Assembly (NCBI RefSeq): GCF_009858335.1
Contig: NZ_VMSE01000001.1
Span: forward strand, 806,001 to 870,000
Reading direction: 5' to 3'
Source: Methylovorus glucosotrophus
GTDB lineage: Bacteria > Pseudomonadota > Gammaproteobacteria > Burkholderiales > Methylophilaceae
DNA: 64,000 nt
Of the stretch, positions 52,779 to 61,579 are shown piece by piece (position 1 is the stretch's first letter; the number at the start of each line of letters is the position of its first letter). The notes under the pieces are model-generated. The model saw only the letters and a program-made list of their open reading frames with translations, did not search any database and had not been told where the DNA came from. A program made the translations under genes and the position numbers.

Positions 52779-54167
52779 ATGGACGCACTCCCAATTTTCA
52801 TGAATATCCGGCAACAGCGCTGCGTAGTGATAGGCGGCGGAGAGGTTGCCGCACGTAAGGTGCTGATGCTTCGCAAGGCGGGCGCCGCCGTTGAGGTGTA
52901 CTCCCCTGAGCTTTATCCTGAATTGCAGACCCTCGCTGAACAGGGCGATATTCTGCACATAGCAGATACATTTCAACCGCCGCAGCTGGATGGTGCCCGC
53001 CTGGTGGTGGCTGCCACCGATGATGAAGACGTCAATCAGGCGGTCTCGCAGGAGGCGCAAGCGCGCAATATTCCGGTCAATGTAGTGGATGCGCCAGCCT
53101 TGTGTACCTTCACCATGCCATCGATTGTCGACCGCTCTCCTATTGTGATTGCGATCTCCAGCGGCGGTGCAGCGCCGGTATTGGCACGCAGCATACGCAG
53201 CAAGATCGAAACCATGGTGCCAGCGACATATGGCCGGCTGGCGACGCTCGCCGCGCGCTTTCGCGATCGGGTGAAGCAGCATTTTCCTACCACCCAGCAA
53301 CGAAGGATGTTCTGGGAGGAGGTTCTGCAAGGCCCCATCGGTGAACAAGTGCTGGCCGGACAGGAACTCGCAGCCGAGGCTGCGTTGGTGCAAAAGCTTG
53401 AACAACCTGCCCGTGCTCCGCGAGGCGAGGTTTATCTGGTCGGTGGGGGCCCTGGCGATCCCGATTTGCTGACGTTTCGGGCGTTGCGCCTGATGCAGCA
53501 GGCGGATGTATGCGTGTATGACAAACTGGTGAGCCCGGAAGTCATGGAACTGGTGCGGCGCGATGCCGAGCTGGTGTATGTGGGCAAAGCGCGTGATCAG
53601 CACACCCTCCCGCAGGAAGAGATCAACGAATTATTGGTACGACTGGCGCAAGAGGGTAAGCGCGTCTTGCGCCTCAAGGGCGGCGATCCCTTTATCTTTG
53701 GGCGCGGTGGGGAGGAGATTGAAACCCTGATGGCGCATGGCATCCCTTTTCAGGTAGTGCCTGGGGTAACGGCGGCTTCTGGCGTGGCGAGTTATGCCGG
53801 TATCCCGCTGACACACCGTGACTTTGCCCAGACCTGCATCTTTACCACCGGACACCTGAAGGATGGTACGGTGGACCTAGACTGGCCGGCACTGGTGCGG
53901 CCGCAGCAAACAGTCGTCATTTACATGGGCCTGGCTGCCCTGCCCGAGATATGCCAGCAGCTCATCGCCCATGGCCTTTCCGCAGATACTCCCGCCGCGG
54001 TTGTACAGCACGGTACCTTACCAAGTCAGCGGGTGGTGACAGAAAGCTTACAGAATCTGGCAGCAAAGGTGGCGGAGGCGCATTTGAAGTCGCCATCCTT
54101 GATCGTGATTGGTGGTGTGGTTGGTTTGCGCAGCAAGCTGGCGTGGTTTGAAGGCAGGGCTGACTGA
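52779..54167 (+). CDS. cysG: Sirohaem synthase CysG
   Basis: CysG is trifunctional: methylation of uroporphyrinogen III, then oxidation and iron insertion to give sirohaem for sulfite or nitrite reductase. The 462-residue protein has an N-terminal NAD domain (CVVIGGGEVAARKVLMLRKA) with TDDEDVNQAV, a dimer domain with PSIVDRSPIVIAISSGG, and from about residue 215 the methyltransferase (YLVGGGPGDPDLLTFRALRL, LKGGDPFIFGRGGEE, PGVTAASGVASYAGIPLTHR). It is divergent from hmuS and is a single gene. Confidence 0.96.
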   Translation: MDALPIFMNIRQQRCVVIGGGEVAARKVLMLRKAGAAVEVYSPELYPELQTLAEQGDILHIADTFQPPQLDGARLVVAATDDEDVNQAVSQEAQARNIPVNVVDAPALCTFTMPSIVDRSPIVIAISSGGAAPVLARSIRSKIETMVPATYGRLATLAARFRDRVKQHFPTTQQRRMFWEEVLQGPIGEQVLAGQELAAEAALVQKLEQPARAPRGEVYLVGGGPGDPDLLTFRALRLMQQADVCVYDKLVSPEVMELVRRDAELVYVGKARDQHTLPQEEINELLVRLAQEGKRVLRLKGGDPFIFGRGGEEIETLMAHGIPFQVVPGVTAASGVASYAGIPLTHRDFAQTCIFTTGHLKDGTVDLDWPALVRPQQTVVIYMGLAALPEICQQLIAHGLSADTPAAVVQHGTLPSQRVVTESLQNLAAKVAEAHLKSPSLIVIGGVVGLRSKLAWFEGRAD

Positions 54168-54228
54168 AGTCTGATAGCTGCAGGGAATTGCAGAGATGAG
54201 TTAATCGCCTTGCATGCGTTTTACGAAG

Positions 54229-55572
54229 TTAATTTGCCACGTTCTTGACGATAGGCAATATCAGGCGCGCTTCCAGACCGCCTTCCTGGCGGTTGATCAA
54301 TTCCAGGTGACCTTTGTGCAGGCGGGCGATGCGGTCTGCAATCGCCAGGCCCAGGCCGCTGCCACTCTCATTGCCACGTGCGGTATCCAGACGTTCAAAA
54401 GGTCGCAGCAGGCGGCTGATCTGCGATGGAGGAATGCCAGGGCCATTGTCCAGTACGCTCAGTATAATGGTGCCGGCGGTGATTCTGGTCTCAACGGAGA
54501 CTTCACTGCTGCCATACTTGAAGGCGTTATCAATCAGGTTGCCCAATAGCCGGTGCATGGCAAGGGGACGCAGCGGTATCAGATGCGTGGGTGCTAGTCG
54601 CAAGATCATGCGGCGGCCAGCGCGAGTGTGGCGATCGTAAATCGACTTCAGCAGGGCATTGATATCGATCATCTGCGTCGGTTCGCCCTCCACCCCACGT
54701 ACAAAATCCAGGAACTGGTGGATGATGTTATCCATGTCCGTGATGTCCTGGATCATGCCATTTTTCAGGCTGTCGCCCAGTTCATTCGGCAGCATTTCCA
54801 CTGACAGGCGCAAACGCGCCAGCGGCGTGCGCAAATCATGCGAAACCCCAGCCAGCAGCAGGGTACGTTCGGAATCCAGCCGGGCCAGGGCCTCCATCAT
54901 ATCGTTAAAGGCATGGTTCACATCGCTCAGTTCATCCAGGCCATCTTCTGGCAACTTCGGCGGTTGCTCGCCTTTACGCAGACGGTCTGCCGAACGAATA
55001 AGCAGGCTGAGCGGCCGGTTGATGCGGGCTGCCAGCAAATAGGCCCCCGCCAGTGACAGCAGGATGACCAGCGCGCCCCAGCCCAGCCATTGCCAGGGGA
55101 AGGGTCTATCCACCTGTATGCGCGGAATAACCACCCAGTAATCGTCCTGCCCAATGGTGAAGCTCACCCACAGACCAGGGATGCCGAAGTGATTCACCGC
55201 CACAATGGTTTCATTGCCCAGCTTTTCCTTGATCTTGGCGGCTATCAGCGCAATTACCGGATCATCTGGCAGCTTTTCGATCTCTTCCAGCAGGTCGGCG
55301 GCGTAAATGCGCACGCCTTCTTTGCCGGATAGCTCGGATAAAAGCGCCAGGCGGCGGTTTTCATGAGCAGCAAGCAGCGATGCACGCGTGAAATTCACGA
55401 CGGTTACCGCTTGCAGCGCAACCGCTGTGGCGCGTGGTTTGCGCTCGAAGTAATCGAAGATTTTGAGTGAAGCGTACTGGCCGATCACCAGCAGAATGGC
55501 AATCAGTAGCATGGCCCTGGCGAGCAGGGTGCGCGGGAATAATCTCAATTGAAATACAAACAGTCGTGACAA
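54229..55572 (-). CDS. EnvZ-type sensor histidine kinase
   Basis: The 447-residue protein has two membrane helices (about 17-35 and 160-180) bracketing a periplasmic domain, a HAMP segment, the phosphoacceptor H-box GVSHDLRTPLARLRLSVEML, N-box NLIDNAFKYG and G-boxes DNGPGIPPSQ and GSGLGLAIADRI. It resembles EnvZ of proteobacteria. The start codon appears to be TTG at 55572, 24 bases after the response regulator stop. The signal sensed is unknown. Confidence 0.92.
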   Translation of the reverse strand: MSRLFVFQLRLFPRTLLARAMLLIAILLVIGQYASLKIFDYFERKPRATAVALQAVTVVNFTRASLLAAHENRRLALLSELSGKEGVRIYAADLLEEIEKLPDDPVIALIAAKIKEKLGNETIVAVNHFGIPGLWVSFTIGQDDYWVVIPRIQVDRPFPWQWLGWGALVILLSLAGAYLLAARINRPLSLLIRSADRLRKGEQPPKLPEDGLDELSDVNHAFNDMMEALARLDSERTLLLAGVSHDLRTPLARLRLSVEMLPNELGDSLKNGMIQDITDMDNIIHQFLDFVRGVEGEPTQMIDINALLKSIYDRHTRAGRRMILRLAPTHLIPLRPLAMHRLLGNLIDNAFKYGSSEVSVETRITAGTIILSVLDNGPGIPPSQISRLLRPFERLDTARGNESGSGLGLAIADRIARLHKGHLELINRQEGGLEARLILPIVKNVAN

Positions 55573-55596
55573 GCAGTGATCAAGGCACGGCCCTGA

Positions 55597-56334
55597 TTAG
55601 TGCTTGATGGTTTCGCCGTCGGGGATGAATACATAGCCAAAGCCCCACATGGTTTGCAGATAGCGGGGGTGTGTAGGATCTGCTTCAATCAGGCGGCGCA
55701 GGCGCGAGACTTGCACGTCAATGCTGCGGTCAAATACATCCAGTTCGCGGCCACGCGCCAGCTGCATGAGACGATCGCGCGACAAGGGTTGGCGCGGGTG
55801 ATCAACAAACACTTTCAGCAATGCGTATTCGCCGCTGGTAATCGTGATCTGCTCGCCATTTTTGAGCAGGCTGCGGGTGGAAGGGTCAAAGACGAATTCG
55901 CCAAAGCTGATGGTTTCGGTGCTATTGGCTGGTGCGCCGGGCACAGGGCGCTCATTGCGCCGCATGACGGCATTGATACGCGCCAGCAGCTCGCGAGGGT
56001 TGAAAGGCTTGGGCAGGTAATCATCCGCACCCATTTCCAGCCCGATAATGCGATCTACCTCATCACCGCGGGCGGTCAGCATGATGATGGGCATGGTGCT
56101 GCCTGCGGCTCGCAAACGGCGGCAAATGGCCAGACCATCTTCGCTGGGCAGCATCAGGTCAAGCACCAGTAAATCAATATGTTCGCTACTTAATACGGTA
56201 TTCATCTCGGTTGAATCAGAAACGGTTTTTACGCTGAAGCCTTGTTCGCTGAGGTAGCGTTGCAGTAGCTCACGCATGCGCAAATCATCGTCAACCATCA
56301 GGATTTTTTTTGGATTGGTCTGCATGGCGTTCAT
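55597..56334 (-). CDS. ompR: OmpR-type response regulator
   Basis: The 245-residue protein has a receiver domain (KILMVDDDLRMRELLQRYL, phospho-Asp in LLVLDLMLPSEDG, Lys in YLPKPFNPREL) and a winged-helix output domain (ITSGEYALLKVFVDHPRQPL, DRSIDVQVSRLRRLIE, WGFGYVFIPDG). This matches OmpR. The kinase gene follows on the same strand. Targets may include porins, but none is shown by the sequence. Confidence 0.92.
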   Translation of the reverse strand: MNAMQTNPKKILMVDDDLRMRELLQRYLSEQGFSVKTVSDSTEMNTVLSSEHIDLLVLDLMLPSEDGLAICRRLRAAGSTMPIIMLTARGDEVDRIIGLEMGADDYLPKPFNPRELLARINAVMRRNERPVPGAPANSTETISFGEFVFDPSTRSLLKNGEQITITSGEYALLKVFVDHPRQPLSRDRLMQLARGRELDVFDRSIDVQVSRLRRLIEADPTHPRYLQTMWGFGYVFIPDGETIKH

Positions 56335-56684
56335 AGCAATATGTGGTCTAATGTGGCGAGATTTATTATGTTGAATATTATACGGTTAGGTAGTTGCTGT
56401 TGGGGAATATAAATGTGGCGATTGTCACAAATTGTTACATTCGGACGGCACAGTGAAACACTCGATTTACATTCCTGCTTCATTATAATCACGGCTGCAG
56501 TGCCAAATAATAATATGCGGAATTCTCAAGCGCACCAACACTCAAAGCAATATGGTTTGCGGAATCAGGCGAGGAGCTATCAAGGCTCCCCCAAGAAGTG
56601 GAGAAATGGAACAATGAACGTAGTTGATTTCAATCTTTGTCGGGCGTCTGACTGTCGCTCCTGTCTGGCCTGATTTTCCATCCT
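56335..56684. other. Intergenic region between ompR-like gene and EF-hand gene
   Basis: These 350 bases contain the divergent promoters and one tiny frame (56614-56673). A TATAAT occurs at 56484-56489 without a well-spaced -35. A longer frame (56413-56673, 86 codons) contains the tiny one and looks non-coding. Nothing else is recognised. Confidence 0.5.
56614..56673 (+). CDS. Possible 19-residue cysteine-rich leader peptide
   Basis: ATG at 56614 opens a 19-codon frame, MNVVDFNLCRASDCRSCLA, that ends 11 bases before the EF-hand gene. GGAG lies 13 bases upstream of the ATG. Three cysteines in eleven residues are notable. Translation is unproven; it could be a leader peptide, a free small protein, or chance. 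Confidence 0.25.
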   Translation: MNVVDFNLCRASDCRSCLA

Positions 56685-57269
56685 ATGATGTCTCTTTCAT
56701 CGGTTTCCCGGTTTGGATGCATGCACGTTGCGATTGCCGCCTGTCTGGTGATTGGCGCTATGGATGTGTTGTACGCCGCTCCCAAGGATGCAAACGATAA
56801 CGCTGACGATGATGGCCCCAAACCATCCCTGGTCGTGGCCCCCGATAGCAGTGCCCCTGCCAAATCCTTAAACGGCAACATCAGCATTGAAGAAAACATG
56901 CGTTTGCGCCGCGATCTCTATGAATATTCGCGCGCCGTAGATCCTGCTCATATTCAGATTGAAGAACGTCGTCGCGTGATGCACCAGCGTCTGCAGGCAA
57001 GGTTTGACCAGGCGGACAAGGATAACGATGGCGCCATTTCCCGTATCGAGGCATTTGAGTTGCTGCCACAGATCGCACGTCATTTCAGCCAGGTAGATGC
57101 CAATAATGATGGCGTGATTACCATGGAAGAACTGGAATCCGCGCAGGCAAAAGCCATTGAACGCCAGCAACGTCCTATACCGGTTGTCCGGGAAGAAGTA
57201 CAGGTATTGCCCTCCCCGAAGGTAAAGGAAAAAGGCGCCATGGTGAATAGCCGAAAGCGCGCCTTGTAA
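56685..57269 (+). CDS. Secreted EF-hand protein
   Basis: The 194-residue protein has an N-terminal hydrophobic signal (CMHVAIAACLVIGAMDVLYA) followed by an acidic, disordered linker, then two EF-hand loops, DKDNDGAISRIE and DANNDGVITMEE, separated by a helix with LLPQIARHFSQV. The C-terminus is Pro/Lys-rich. EF-hands bind calcium and, in methylotrophs, some bind lanthanides; the loops here look like ordinary calcium loops (no proline at position 2). The two adjacent ATGs at 56685 and 56688 are both possible. It is followed by a terminator. Confidence 0.8.
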   Translation: MMSLSSVSRFGCMHVAIAACLVIGAMDVLYAAPKDANDNADDDGPKPSLVVAPDSSAPAKSLNGNISIEENMRLRRDLYEYSRAVDPAHIQIEERRRVMHQRLQARFDQADKDNDGAISRIEAFELLPQIARHFSQVDANNDGVITMEELESAQAKAIERQQRPIPVVREEVQVLPSPKVKEKGAMVNSRKRAL

Positions 57270-57293
57270 TCCTCATTTCATCCCCCGAATTTT

Positions 57294-57332
57294 AAATGCC
57301 ATTTAAATATATGAATTTAAATGGCATTTTTT
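57294..57332 (+). terminator. Terminator after the EF-hand gene
   Basis: AAATGCCATTTAAAT (57294-57308) and ATTTAAATGGCATTT (57315-57329) form a perfect 15-base-pair stem with a six-base loop, then a T run. It lies 25 bases after the stop. Confidence 0.85.
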
Positions 57333-57424
57333 ATTGGCATCATCCTTGCATACAGTCAGTCAGCAGTGCCTGGATAAAGTGGTTTTGTTCAGGATTGATT
57401 GATAGTGTAATAAGGAGAATTAAT

Positions 57425-57649
57425 ATGGTCGCTACTAGACAATTGGTAATTAGTACATTGCTTATCGGTGTGCTCACCGCCTGCTCAGGCATGAGTACCA
57501 AGCAAAAGAACGCTGCTGTCGGGGCTGGTATTGGTGGCGTAGCAGGTGCTGTGCTCACGGGTGGAAGTGCCCTTGGGACAGTGGGCGGCGCCGCCATCGG
57601 CGGGGTCATTGGACATGGTGTGGATAGCGCAACAAGCAAGAAGAAATAG
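57425..57649 (+). CDS. OsmB-like glycine-zipper lipoprotein
   Basis: The 74-residue protein has a lipoprotein signal ending in the lipobox LTAC (Cys20) and then a glycine zipper, GAGIGGVAGAVLTGGSALG and GGAAIGGVIGHGVDS. It resembles OsmB and related small lipoproteins of osmotic or envelope stress. The ATG at 57425 follows AAGGAG by eight bases; the frame runs from 57296. It is a single gene with a terminator on each side. Confidence 0.83.
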   Translation: MVATRQLVISTLLIGVLTACSGMSTKQKNAAVGAGIGGVAGAVLTGGSALGTVGGAAIGGVIGHGVDSATSKKK

Positions 57650-57739
57650 GCTGTCGTTTTTTCACATACCCTATCTTATTGACGTGTATGTGTATTTTGA
57701 TGAGATATAAAACACTGTCGTGAATTGGCGACAAGCAGG

Positions 57740-57770
57740 GCGGCTGATGTGATGCATCAGCCGCTTTTTT
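57740..57770 (+). terminator. Terminator of the OsmB-like gene
   Basis: GCGGCTGATG (57740-57749) and CATCAGCCGC (57755-57764) pair around a five-base loop, followed by six T residues. It lies 90 bases after the stop. Confidence 0.9.
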
Positions 57771-57854
57771 ATGTCATCTTGCATGGCAAGGCAATGAACT
57801 CTTGCCTTCAACAACTCTCTTTCATCTGTAACCTCGCCATGTGATGGGAATGCT

Positions 57855-58979
57855 ATGACGATAGAAGTGAATATAGCGACCGGCTTTTCGCAGATCAAAG
57901 CGCAAGAATGGGATGGACTGACCGATGGTTCCCCCTTGCTTAGTCACCGTTTTTTCAGCGCCCTGGAAGATACGCTCTGTATAGGCGAGGGCACAGGCTG
58001 GCAATCTTATCCCGTGACGGTGCATGAGCAGGGCAAGCTGATAGGCGCTGCGCCGCTTTATCTCAAGCAGCATTCATACGGCGAGTATGTGTTTGACTGG
58101 GCCTGGGCCAATGCCTATGAGCAGAATGGCCTTGATTACTATCCTAAATTGCTGGTGGCGATTCCGTTTACGCCCATCAGCGGTCCGCGGCTGCTGAGTC
58201 AGCGGCAGGAGGTGCAGCGACTGCTTGCGCGCATAGTGCAGCAGCAGATGGAGCAGAATGCCTTGTCCTCCAGTCATATTCTGTTTCCCGATGCTGCCTC
58301 GGCAGAGGCTTTGCAAGCGGAAGGCTGGATGCAGCGCGATGGCGTGCAGTTCCGCTGGGAAAATGACGGATTTCGCGATTTCCCCGAGTTTATTGCTCAG
58401 CTTTCGCATGACAAACGCAAAAAAATCAAACAGGAGCGTAAAAAAATCCTCAGTGCCGGCGTGGTATGCCGACGCTTGCAAGGCCGGGATATCCAGCCTG
58501 CGGATTGGGATTTTTTCTATGAATGCTACGTCAATACCTACCATGAGCATCGCTCATCGCCTTATCTGACTCGCGCATTTTTTGAGCAGATCGGCCATAC
58601 CCTGCCTGAACACCTGCTGCTGATTATTGCGGAGCTGGATGGCAAGCCCATTGCCTCGGCGCTTAACCTGTACGACGAAGACACTCTGTACGGGCGCTAT
58701 TGGGGGGCGCTGAGCTATATACCCGGCTTGCACTTCGAGCTTTGCTACTATCAGGCGCAAGAGTTCTGCCTGGAGCACAACATCCGCTTTTTTGAGGGCG
58801 GCGCGCAGGGGGAACACAAGCTGGCGCGGGGTTTCATGCCACGGCCCACCTGTTCGTTCCACCGTATTGCCAATCCCGAGTTTGAATCCGCGATTCGTCG
58901 CTTTGTTGCCATGGAAGCCAGCAATATGCAGCAATATCAGGACGAACTGGAAGAGCGCGCGCCTTATCGCGCCAATTAG
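57855..58979 (+). CDS. DUF482/GNAT-type N-acyltransferase (FemAB-related)
   Basis: The 374-residue protein shows the DUF482 pattern: GSPLLSHRFFSALEDTLCIG at about 30-49, AAPLYLKQHSYGEYVFDWAW, PFTPISGPRLL, and near the end FFEGGAQGEHKLARGFMPRP, followed by TCSFHRIANPEF. These proteins have duplicated GNAT folds and are annotated as peptidoglycan-related acyltransferases, but substrates are not established. The ATG at 57855 has GGGAA six bases upstream. Confidence 0.85.
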   Translation: MTIEVNIATGFSQIKAQEWDGLTDGSPLLSHRFFSALEDTLCIGEGTGWQSYPVTVHEQGKLIGAAPLYLKQHSYGEYVFDWAWANAYEQNGLDYYPKLLVAIPFTPISGPRLLSQRQEVQRLLARIVQQQMEQNALSSSHILFPDAASAEALQAEGWMQRDGVQFRWENDGFRDFPEFIAQLSHDKRKKIKQERKKILSAGVVCRRLQGRDIQPADWDFFYECYVNTYHEHRSSPYLTRAFFEQIGHTLPEHLLLIIAELDGKPIASALNLYDEDTLYGRYWGALSYIPGLHFELCYYQAQEFCLEHNIRFFEGGAQGEHKLARGFMPRPTCSFHRIANPEFESAIRRFVAMEASNMQQYQDELEERAPYRAN

Positions 58980-59003
58980 CGCGATTGAGCAAGCACGCGA
59001 CGC

Positions 59004-59033
59004 TTGACTTTGTGTACGTTCGTACATTATGGT
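59004..59033 (+). promoter_or_regulatory. Promoter and LexA-type operator of the lexA-like gene
   Basis: TTGACT (59004-59009) is a good -35; TATGGT (59028-59033) with an 18-base spacer is a fair -10. Between them TGTACG (59013-59018) and CGTACA (59021-59026) form a perfect palindrome around TT. A self-repressing operator in this position would fit a LexA-family regulator. If the -10 is right, the mRNA starts very near the second possible start codon (59041). Confidence 0.55.
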
Positions 59034-59619
59034 AACGCGTATGGGAAACGACATTGACTACCTGGGGCGCATCCAGGACTACTACGCCGAGCATAAAACG
59101 CTGCCATCCTATTCGGTGATTGCGGATATGCTTGGTTTCAAATCCAAAAACGCGGTGACAGCGCTGGTTGCCCGCTTCAAGCTGCAAGGCTTTCTTGATG
59201 CGACGGCCGACCGGCGGCTCAAGCCCGGCAAGCGCTTTTTCGAGCGCATCTTGGCTGAGAGTACCGTGCAAGCCGGTTTCCCTTCCGCCGCCAGTGGCGA
59301 TCGCCACGACACCCTCAGCATCGATGACTATCTGATCGAGCGCCCCTCACAAACCGTGCTGATTACGGTCAAGGGCGACTCCATGATCGATGCAGGCATC
59401 GTGCCGGATGACGTGGTGATCGTGGAAAAGCGGCAGGTGGCTAATGTGGGTGATATCGTGGTGGCCATTGTGGACAACGAATTTACCCTCAAAACCCTGG
59501 GGCGCGAAAAAGGCCAGTTTGTATTGCTGCCCGCCAATAAAGCGTATCCGGTGATTCGCCCGCAAGGCAATCTGGAGATCTTTGGCGTTGTCGTAGGCCA
59601 GTTCCGTAAATACGATTAA
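59029..59619 (+). CDS. lexA: LexA-family transcriptional repressor (S24 autoprotease)
   Basis: The 196-residue protein has an N-terminal helix-turn-helix (LPSYSVIADMLGFKSKNAVT) and a C-terminal S24 peptidase domain with Ala82-Gly83 as the probable cleavage site (VQAGFPS), Ser118 in VKGDSMIDAG and the general base Lys155 in EFTLKTL. On DNA damage such proteins cleave themselves with RecA. The order of motifs and the length match LexA, though the DNA-binding part is divergent and it may be a second LexA-like repressor. Start may be 59029 or 59041 (MGNDIDYLG); the latter gives a nearly leaderless mRNA. Confidence 0.88.
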   Translation: MVTRMGNDIDYLGRIQDYYAEHKTLPSYSVIADMLGFKSKNAVTALVARFKLQGFLDATADRRLKPGKRFFERILAESTVQAGFPSAASGDRHDTLSIDDYLIERPSQTVLITVKGDSMIDAGIVPDDVVIVEKRQVANVGDIVVAIVDNEFTLKTLGREKGQFVLLPANKAYPVIRPQGNLEIFGVVVGQFRKYD

Positions 59620-59664
59620 AGCGGCGCTCCGAGTTGTATTCCGGCGCTATCAAAGCGCCGATTC

Positions 59665-59700
59665 AAAAAGCCTGGTCAGACCTGACCAGGCTTTTTTGTT
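59665..59700 (+). terminator. Terminator of the lexA-like gene
   Basis: AAAAAGCCTGGTCAG (59665-59679) pairs perfectly with CTGACCAGGCTTTTT (59682-59696), followed by further T residues. It lies 45 bases after the stop. Confidence 0.92.
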
Positions 59701-59915
59701 GCTTGGCGCCATGCATAACACCTGATGGGAAGCGGCATTGAGGCCATTGCCTGCCTGCTGGCTACTCCACAATTTCTGTGGATAACTACGCGGATGAATA
59801 CTGGATAGTGTGCTTAAGTGTCTGGGCGGGCATGGGTATCTCCAGAGTGCTCGAAACGCATGCGTTTGCACGATTCACCCCATCAGGCGCCTGGGGGCGG
59901 CTTCTCCATTTCACG
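59701..59915. other. Intergenic region without recognised gene
   Basis: No credible gene is present in these 215 bases between the lexA-like terminator and the LysR gene stop. A nine-base DnaA-box match (TGTGGATAA, 59777-59785) occurs alone. The short minus-strand frame at 59650-59871 crosses the terminator and is discarded. Confidence 0.5.
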
Positions 59916-60833
59916 TTACCGTTTGTGCTTTTCGCAGTCCGCCTCGGCAAAGCGTGCCATGAGCGCATCCAGAAAAACACGGGTGCGAGCTGGCATCAGT
60001 CGTCGGCCAGGAAAAACGGCCCATGCCGTGACACTGGGCAAATGCCAGTCCTCAAGGATACGTACCAGCTCACCTGCCTTGACGTAAGGCTCGGCAAACG
60101 GCTCACCCAGCATGGCAATGCCCAGGCCCGAAATCGCCATGCGTACCAGAATGGCTGGCGAATTGGCGGATACTTTGCCAATAGGCGTGCCTTGCCATTG
60201 GGCTTGGTCACGTTTGAGTTGCCATAGCATGGGTTCGCCGCGTCGGGTGAGTAGATGCAGCGCATCATGTTCCATCAGCGCTTCTGGTTCGTGCGGTGTG
60301 CCGCGTTTTTTGAGATAAGCCGGTGCGGCATAGAGCCCGGTTTCAAAGGTGGCGATGCGCCGTGCCGCAAGCGATGTGTCGTCTGGCAGATCGCCCATGC
60401 GAATCGCCAGGTCAAAGTTTTCGCCGATCAGATCCACCCGCCGTGGCGAGATATCCATCTCCAGAGAAATCGCCGGATAGCGCATGGCAAACTCGGCAAG
60501 CAAGGCTTGCAGGATATCGATCCCAAAATCGCCCGGCATCGACAGTCGCAGGCGACCGCTAGGCTCTACTTGCCGGTGTTGCGTCAATGCCAGCGTGGCT
60601 TCTACCTCCGCCGTTACCTGATGCGCATGCGCCAACACGGCATTGCCAAAGTCGGTCACCGTCAGCTTGCGCGTGGTTCTCAGCAGCAGGCGCTCGCCCA
60701 GTTGCGTCTCCAGGGCCGCCATGCGGCGCGAGAGGGTAGATTTCGGAATATGCAGCCGGTCCGCCGCGCGGCTGAAGCTTCCTTCATCCACTACACGGGC
60801 AAACAAGAGCAAGTCATTGGCTTCCAGCTTCAT
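59916..60833 (-). CDS. LysR-family transcriptional regulator
   Basis: The 305-residue protein has the LysR helix-turn-helix at residues 4-62 (LLLFARVVDEGSFSRAADRL, IPKSTLSRRMAALETQLG, RLLLRTTRKLTVT) and a substrate domain with GRLRLSMPGDFGIDILQALL and VDLIGENFDLAIRMGDL. The ATG at 60833 has GGAAA upstream; the frame extends to 60884. It is divergent from the azoreductase gene and probably controls it; LysR regulators often act this way. Confidence 0.93.
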   Translation of the reverse strand: MKLEANDLLLFARVVDEGSFSRAADRLHIPKSTLSRRMAALETQLGERLLLRTTRKLTVTDFGNAVLAHAHQVTAEVEATLALTQHRQVEPSGRLRLSMPGDFGIDILQALLAEFAMRYPAISLEMDISPRRVDLIGENFDLAIRMGDLPDDTSLAARRIATFETGLYAAPAYLKKRGTPHEPEALMEHDALHLLTRRGEPMLWQLKRDQAQWQGTPIGKVSANSPAILVRMAISGLGIAMLGEPFAEPYVKAGELVRILEDWHLPSVTAWAVFPGRRLMPARTRVFLDALMARFAEADCEKHKR

Positions 60834-60840
60834 TTTATAT

Positions 60841-60854
60841 TTCCATTGATGGAA
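60841..60854. promoter_or_regulatory. Palindrome in the LysR/azoR divergent region
   Basis: TTCCATTGATGGAA has six-base complementary arms (60841-60846 and 60849-60854). It lies just ahead of the regulator gene and may be its binding site. Confidence 0.35.
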
Positions 60855-60943
60855 CAATAATATCCATTTTAACGACTTAATCAATTATTTGGGAATATGT
60901 AAAGTGTCTCCATCGTCATTTCAACTTAAGCAAGGAGATCATC

Positions 60944-61546
60944 ATGAACATTCTGCAAGTGAATTCCAGCGCCCGTACGGTCGGCTCCCACTCCACGCAT
61001 CTGGCTAATGCCCTGGTGGAGCGCCTGCTTGCCCAGCATGCCGATGCCACATTGACGGTGCGCGACCTGGGCCGCAACCCACATCCAAACCTGGACGAAA
61101 AAGCCCTGCAGGCCTTATTTACGCCAGCTGACCAGCGCAATGCCGAGCAGGCTGCGCGTGTCGCGCTGGATGATGTGCTGATTAGCGAAATTCAGGCTGC
61201 CGATGTCGTAGTCTTGGGCGTACCCATGTATAACCTGGGGGTGTCTGTGCAACTCAAGAACTGGATTGATGCCATCTCGCGTGCACAGGTAACGTTTCAA
61301 TATACGGCCAACGGGCCCAAAGGCTTGCTGACCGGCAAGAAGGTATATGTGGTACTGGCACGCGGCGGCATTTATCGCAATACGCCTGCGGATACCCAAA
61401 CGCCATACCTGAAAATTGTGCTGGGGTTTCTGGGCATGCATGATGTCGAGTTCATTCATGCCGAAGGCCTGGCCATGGGCCCTGACGCGGAAAAAGCCGC
61501 GCTGGATACGGCCTATCGCCAACTGGAAGAACTGGTGCCTGCCTAA
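60944..61546 (+). CDS. azoR: FMN-dependent NADH:quinone/azo reductase AzoR
   Basis: The 200-residue flavodoxin-fold protein starts [20 protein letters not shown] and contains [40 protein letters not shown] and [20 protein letters not shown], all AzoR signatures. It reduces quinones and azo compounds with NADH and FMN. AAGGAG lies upstream of the ATG. It is the first gene of the rightward azoR-pirin-doxX group. Confidence 0.93.
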   Translation: MNILQVNSSARTVGSHSTHLANALVERLLAQHADATLTVRDLGRNPHPNLDEKALQALFTPADQRNAEQAARVALDDVLISEIQAADVVVLGVPMYNLGVSVQLKNWIDAISRAQVTFQYTANGPKGLLTGKKVYVVLARGGIYRNTPADTQTPYLKIVLGFLGMHDVEFIHAEGLAMGPDAEKAALDTAYRQLEELVPA

Positions 61547-61579
61547 GGCCTATTTAATCGTATAAAAAGGAGAGCAACC

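Noticed and set aside
56413..56673. 86-codon gene before the EF-hand gene
   Set aside because: No ribosome site or signal at its start and low-complexity translation; only the last 19 codons are worth a second look.
59777..59785. DnaA box TTATCCACA (minus strand)
   Set aside because: A single nine-base match is expected by chance about once in two windows of this size, and there is no cluster or origin gene nearby.
59650..59871. 73-codon minus-strand frame
   Set aside because: Runs through the perfect terminator of the lexA-like gene and resembles nothing.
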